Shown: positions 23,472 through 26,026 of the stretch, in pieces
Layout of the letters: the number at the start of each line of letters is the position of its first letter
How positions within the stretch are numbered: the first letter of the stretch is position 1
Made by a program: the position numbers and the translations under genes
The notes under the pieces: generated by a model
The model's input: only the letters and a program-made list of their open reading frames with translations
What the model was told of the DNA's origin: nothing
The model's database searches: none
Origin: Sulfurovum sp.
Lineage (GTDB): Bacteria; Campylobacterota; Campylobacteria; Campylobacterales; Sulfurovaceae
Reading direction: 5' to 3'
NCBI GenBank assembly: GCA_020726085.1
Contig: DYTG01000004.1
Coordinates: 6,517-32,542 of the forward strand
Length of the DNA: 26,026 bases

Positions 23472-25010
23472 ATGAAAAATGTACCCATTGTAGTACTTGA
23501 TTTTGGTTCGCAATACACGCAACTTATTGCACGAAAGCTCCGTGAAAGCGGTGTTTATTGTGAAATTGTACCTTATCACGAAGATATAGACTCAATCCGA
23601 TCCAAAAAACCCCAAGGTATTATTCTCTCAGGCGGTCCCGCTTCGGTCTATTCCCAAGATGCCTACAAACCCCATGAGGGAATTTGGGATTTGGGATTGC
23701 CCATTATGGGGATTTGCTACGGTATGCAACTCATTACTCAACACTTTGGCGGAGAAGTGATTCCCGCAGACCATCACGAATACGGTAAAGCCCATCTAAG
23801 CTTTGTGCAAGAATCTAAAATATTTGAAGGGATGAGCGACAATACCGTCGTTTGGATGAGCCATGGCGATAGAGCCAATAGCTTACCCAAAGAGTTTGAT
23901 GTGATTGCCACTAGTGGCAACTCTCCTTACGCTGCTATTGCGTGTGAAGCCAAACACATTTATGCTTTTCAGTTTCACCCCGAAGTACACCACACCGCTC
24001 AAGGCACACGCTTACTCAAAAATTTTGCCAAACATATTTGCGGTTGCCAAAGTACATGGAATATGGGAAGTTTTGTCAAAGAGAAAATCGATGCCATACG
24101 CAAACAAGTCGGTGACAAAAAAGTATTGTGCGGCGTAAGCGGAGGCGTTGATAGCTCCGTCGTAGCGGCTTTGCTGCATGAGGCACTACCCAAAGAGCAA
24201 CTTATTTGCGTTTTTGTCGATCAAGGACTTTTGCGAAAAGATGAAGCCATTCAAGTACAAAATATGTTTACGATGCTTGATATTGACCTTATTACCATCA
24301 ATGCCAAAGAGCAATTTATCTCCAAACTCGTGGGTATAGCCGACCCCGAAACCAAACGTAAGATTATTGGTGAAACATTTATTGAGGTATTTGATGCTGA
24401 AGCCAAACAACATACCGATGTAAGCTTTTTGGCACAAGGAACGCTCTATACCGATGTCATAGAGTCCATCTCCATCAAGGGACCCTCCAAAACCATCAAA
24501 TCGCACCATAATGTAGGGGGATTGCCCGATTGGATGAGCTTTGAATTGGTCGAACCGCTACGAGAGATTTTCAAAGATGAAGTACGTGCCTTAGGTATTG
24601 AACTAGGACTTCCCAAAGATATGATAGGTCGCCACCCTTTCCCAGGGCCTGGATTGGCGATTCGTGTCATGGGTGAGGTCGATGAAAATGCGCTTCATCT
24701 TATAAGAGAATCCGATGCCATCATGCAACAAGAGCTTAAAGCCTCAGGCTATTACGATAAGGTATGGCAAGCTTTTACGGTGTTGCTCAATGTCCAATCG
24801 GTGGGCGTAATGGGCGATAATCGAACCTATGACAATACCGTATGTGTTCGTATGGTAGAATCCGTTGATGGTATGACGGCAACCTTTGCTCATATTCCCC
24901 ATGATGTACTTGAAAATATTAGTCGAAGAATTATTAATGAAATTGATGGTATTAACCGTGTGGTTTACGACATTAGCTCAAAACCTCCTGCAACGATTGA
25001 GTGGGAATAG
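23472..25010 (+). CDS. guaA: GMP synthase (glutamine-hydrolysing)
   Basis: GuaA converts XMP to GMP using glutamine and ATP, the last step of guanine nucleotide synthesis. The 512 residues include three domains. The class I glutaminase has its nucleophile cysteine in MGICYGMQLI (near 83) and the triad His/Glu in FQFHPEVHHT. The ATP-pyrophosphatase domain has the PP-loop SGGVDSS (about 224-230). The C-terminal dimerisation domain has GRHPFPGPGLAIR and ends PPATIEWE. Start is ATG 23472 with AAAGG upstream. A small membrane protein and an RND-type gene follow closely on the same strand. Regulation cannot be read from the sequence. Confidence 0.98.
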   Translation: MKNVPIVVLDFGSQYTQLIARKLRESGVYCEIVPYHEDIDSIRSKKPQGIILSGGPASVYSQDAYKPHEGIWDLGLPIMGICYGMQLITQHFGGEVIPADHHEYGKAHLSFVQESKIFEGMSDNTVVWMSHGDRANSLPKEFDVIATSGNSPYAAIACEAKHIYAFQFHPEVHHTAQGTRLLKNFAKHICGCQSTWNMGSFVKEKIDAIRKQVGDKKVLCGVSGGVDSSVVAALLHEALPKEQLICVFVDQGLLRKDEAIQVQNMFTMLDIDLITINAKEQFISKLVGIADPETKRKIIGETFIEVFDAEAKQHTDVSFLAQGTLYTDVIESISIKGPSKTIKSHHNVGGLPDWMSFELVEPLREIFKDEVRALGIELGLPKDMIGRHPFPGPGLAIRVMGEVDENALHLIRESDAIMQQELKASGYYDKVWQAFTVLLNVQSVGVMGDNRTYDNTVCVRMVESVDGMTATFAHIPHDVLENISRRIINEIDGINRVVYDISSKPPATIEWE

Positions 25011-25026
25011 CACGTTTGCGGAGGCG

Positions 25027-25335
25027 ATGCAAACGATGCAAAAAGCCACCACAGACAACTTGCAAATTCAACTTGAGAAATCAAAACCACGAGGCGTTGA
25101 TGCGCTTACCGTACTCTTGATACTTTTGGTCATGTCTGCGGGTATCTCTTTGGCTATCATTCAAACCTACATCAAGAAAGAGATTTACTATGAAAGTCGA
25201 GAGATTAGCAAAATTCAAAAAGAGTACAATATTCTCAAGGAGGAGGAGGTGGCTCTCAAAAACAGTATCAATCAGCTGCGATATGAAAATCTCGTCGTGG
25301 ATATGATTACCGATATCAATGATACACAGGAGTAA
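25027..25335 (+). CDS. Small bitopic membrane protein, FtsL/FtsB-like
   Basis: About 102 residues from the ATG at 25027. A short basic cytoplasmic part (EKSKPRG) is followed by one membrane helix (about 28-50, ALTVLLILLVMSAGISLAI). A 40-residue charged coiled coil follows (YESREISKIQKEYNILKEEEVALKNSINQL) and then an acidic tail. This layout is shared by the FtsL/FtsB/DivIC proteins that bridge the divisome. Sequence similarity in this group is too low for a firm name. The start is unsettled: GGAGG lies only two bases before ATG 25027 and eleven before ATG 25036. The frame also extends upstream inside guaA, but that part is unlikely to be translated. It overlaps nothing and sits between guaA and the RND remnant. 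Confidence 0.6.
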   Translation: MQTMQKATTDNLQIQLEKSKPRGVDALTVLLILLVMSAGISLAIIQTYIKKEIYYESREISKIQKEYNILKEEEVALKNSINQLRYENLVVDMITDINDTQE

Positions 25336-25338
25336 ACT

Positions 25339-26026
25339 AGGATTCGAGCTTTTGTCACTTTTTCGATGGATAGACCCATTATCAACCATATTCTTTTTCT
25401 GTTTATGATGCTTTTGGCTATTTTTGCTTATCAAAATATCCCCAAATAGATTTTTCCTCCCACTGCTATGGACAAAGTTACCGTTACGGGTTCTTATTTG
25501 GGAGCTAGTGCCGATGTGCTTGATAAGATGGCAGTCAAAAACATCGAAGATGAACCCAAAAGCATTAGCGAAATTGATGAAGTGATTACGACCATTCAAA
25601 ACGGGATGTTTTATATCCAAAGCTCTATCAAATCGGGTAGCGACAACCAAATGGTACTAGGAGAGGTCAAAGATATTATCTCCAATATCAAGCGTGACCT
25701 TCCTGCTGATATGAACGAACCCGTAGCCAAAATGCTTATCCATGATTTTCCACTTTTACTGGTTGCTATTTCAGGAGAGGGTGCAGATAGTAGGGAGTTG
25801 CTAAAAGTTGCCAATGATATCAAAACCCATCTAACCACTTACAAAGATCTTAGCTCCATCACCATTCAAGGAGATGCCGATGAGGAGGTGCTTATATCTA
25901 TTGATGATAAACGTCTTGAAGCTTATGAACTCTCCAAGAGTGCTACTTATCAAGCCCTCTCATCGCTAAGTTCTATCTTTCCCATTGGGACAATCAAACA
26001 AAAAGGCAAACACCTCTATCACTCTA
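25339..26026 (+). pseudogene. RND-family efflux transporter, start codon and codon 37 lost, 3' end beyond window
   Basis: Conceptual translation gives the N-terminus of an AcrB/RND-type inner-membrane pump. First comes SMDRPIINHILFLFMMLLAIFAYQNIPK, the first transmembrane helix. Then come periplasmic porter segments IFPPTAMDKVTVTG and LIHDFPLLLVAISGEG. Two lesions are visible. At the place where AGGAG plus six bases predicts the start, the codon is AGG instead of ATG (25339). At codon 37 TAG (25447) stands where Glu is expected (PKEIFPP, GAG to TAG). The first in-frame ATG is 25366. The frame stays open to the window end, so one or two suppressed or sequencing errors could restore it. Substrate is unknown. 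Confidence 0.75.

Noticed and set aside
24886..25026. Upstream extension of the FtsL/FtsB-like gene into guaA
   Set aside because: The extra residues come from the conserved end of guaA read in another frame, and no ribosome site is present before the ATG at 24886.

Overview
The window is a 26 kb piece of ordinary-looking chromosome from a Campylobacterota (epsilonproteobacterial) organism, probably a free-living Sulfurovum/Sulfurimonas-like bacterium. The evidence is the gene style (GatA starting about 30 residues later than usual, an adenine-rich genome with AAGGA ribosome sites and TATAAT -10 boxes) and the order PEB4-type PpiC followed by class II aldolase, which is known from Campylobacter jejuni and Helicobacter pylori. 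The genus is an inference. No tRNA, rRNA, CRISPR array, integrase or transposase gene was found.

Layout. 1-94 is a pair of REP-like palindromes. 95-1947 (minus) is serS-hisH. 2043-5243 (minus) is a small outer-membrane beta-barrel gene followed by a large lipoprotein with Ig-like repeats. 5310-8067 (plus) carries a small cysteine-containing ORF, a 2OG-Fe(II) oxygenase, purT and a hemerythrin-like gene. 8068-8140 is a second, different REP-like pair. 8284-12044 (plus) is gatA, nadK and recN, followed by a frameshifted minimal nucleotidyltransferase. 12464-16306 (minus) holds a YbiT-type ABC-F ATPase and groES/groEL. 16561-17827 (plus) is a badly decayed EHD/dynamin-like GTPase. 17832-18701 (minus) is a PLP-dependent DcyD/ACC-deaminase-family enzyme. 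18765-21286 (minus) is the operon PEB4-like PpiC, a second SurA-N-like protein without parvulin domain, and fba. 21446-22678 (plus) is a DUF945-like exported protein. 22812-23280 (minus) is a RelE-type toxin with ribbon-helix-helix antitoxin. 23472-26026 (plus) is guaA, an FtsL/FtsB-like membrane protein and a broken, window-truncated RND efflux gene.

Function. Most genes are housekeeping: translation (serS, gatA, ABC-F), histidine and purine synthesis (hisH, purT, guaA), NADP supply (nadK), double-strand-break repair (recN), protein folding in cytoplasm (groESL) and periplasm (PpiC and its paralogue), and gluconeogenesis/glycolysis (fba). The accessory layer is small: two REP families, one toxin-antitoxin pair, a surface lipoprotein/porin pair and several broken genes.

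Points most worth a second look: a compact, multi-hairpin, terminator-ended element lying between groES and groEL; an operon pairing full-length PpiC with a parvulin-less paralogue; two genes whose reading frames are restored by one base in a poly-A run; a GTPase remnant that has lost its P-loop; and an RND gene with both its start codon and codon 37 altered. I see no convincing wholly new defence or mobile system in the window.
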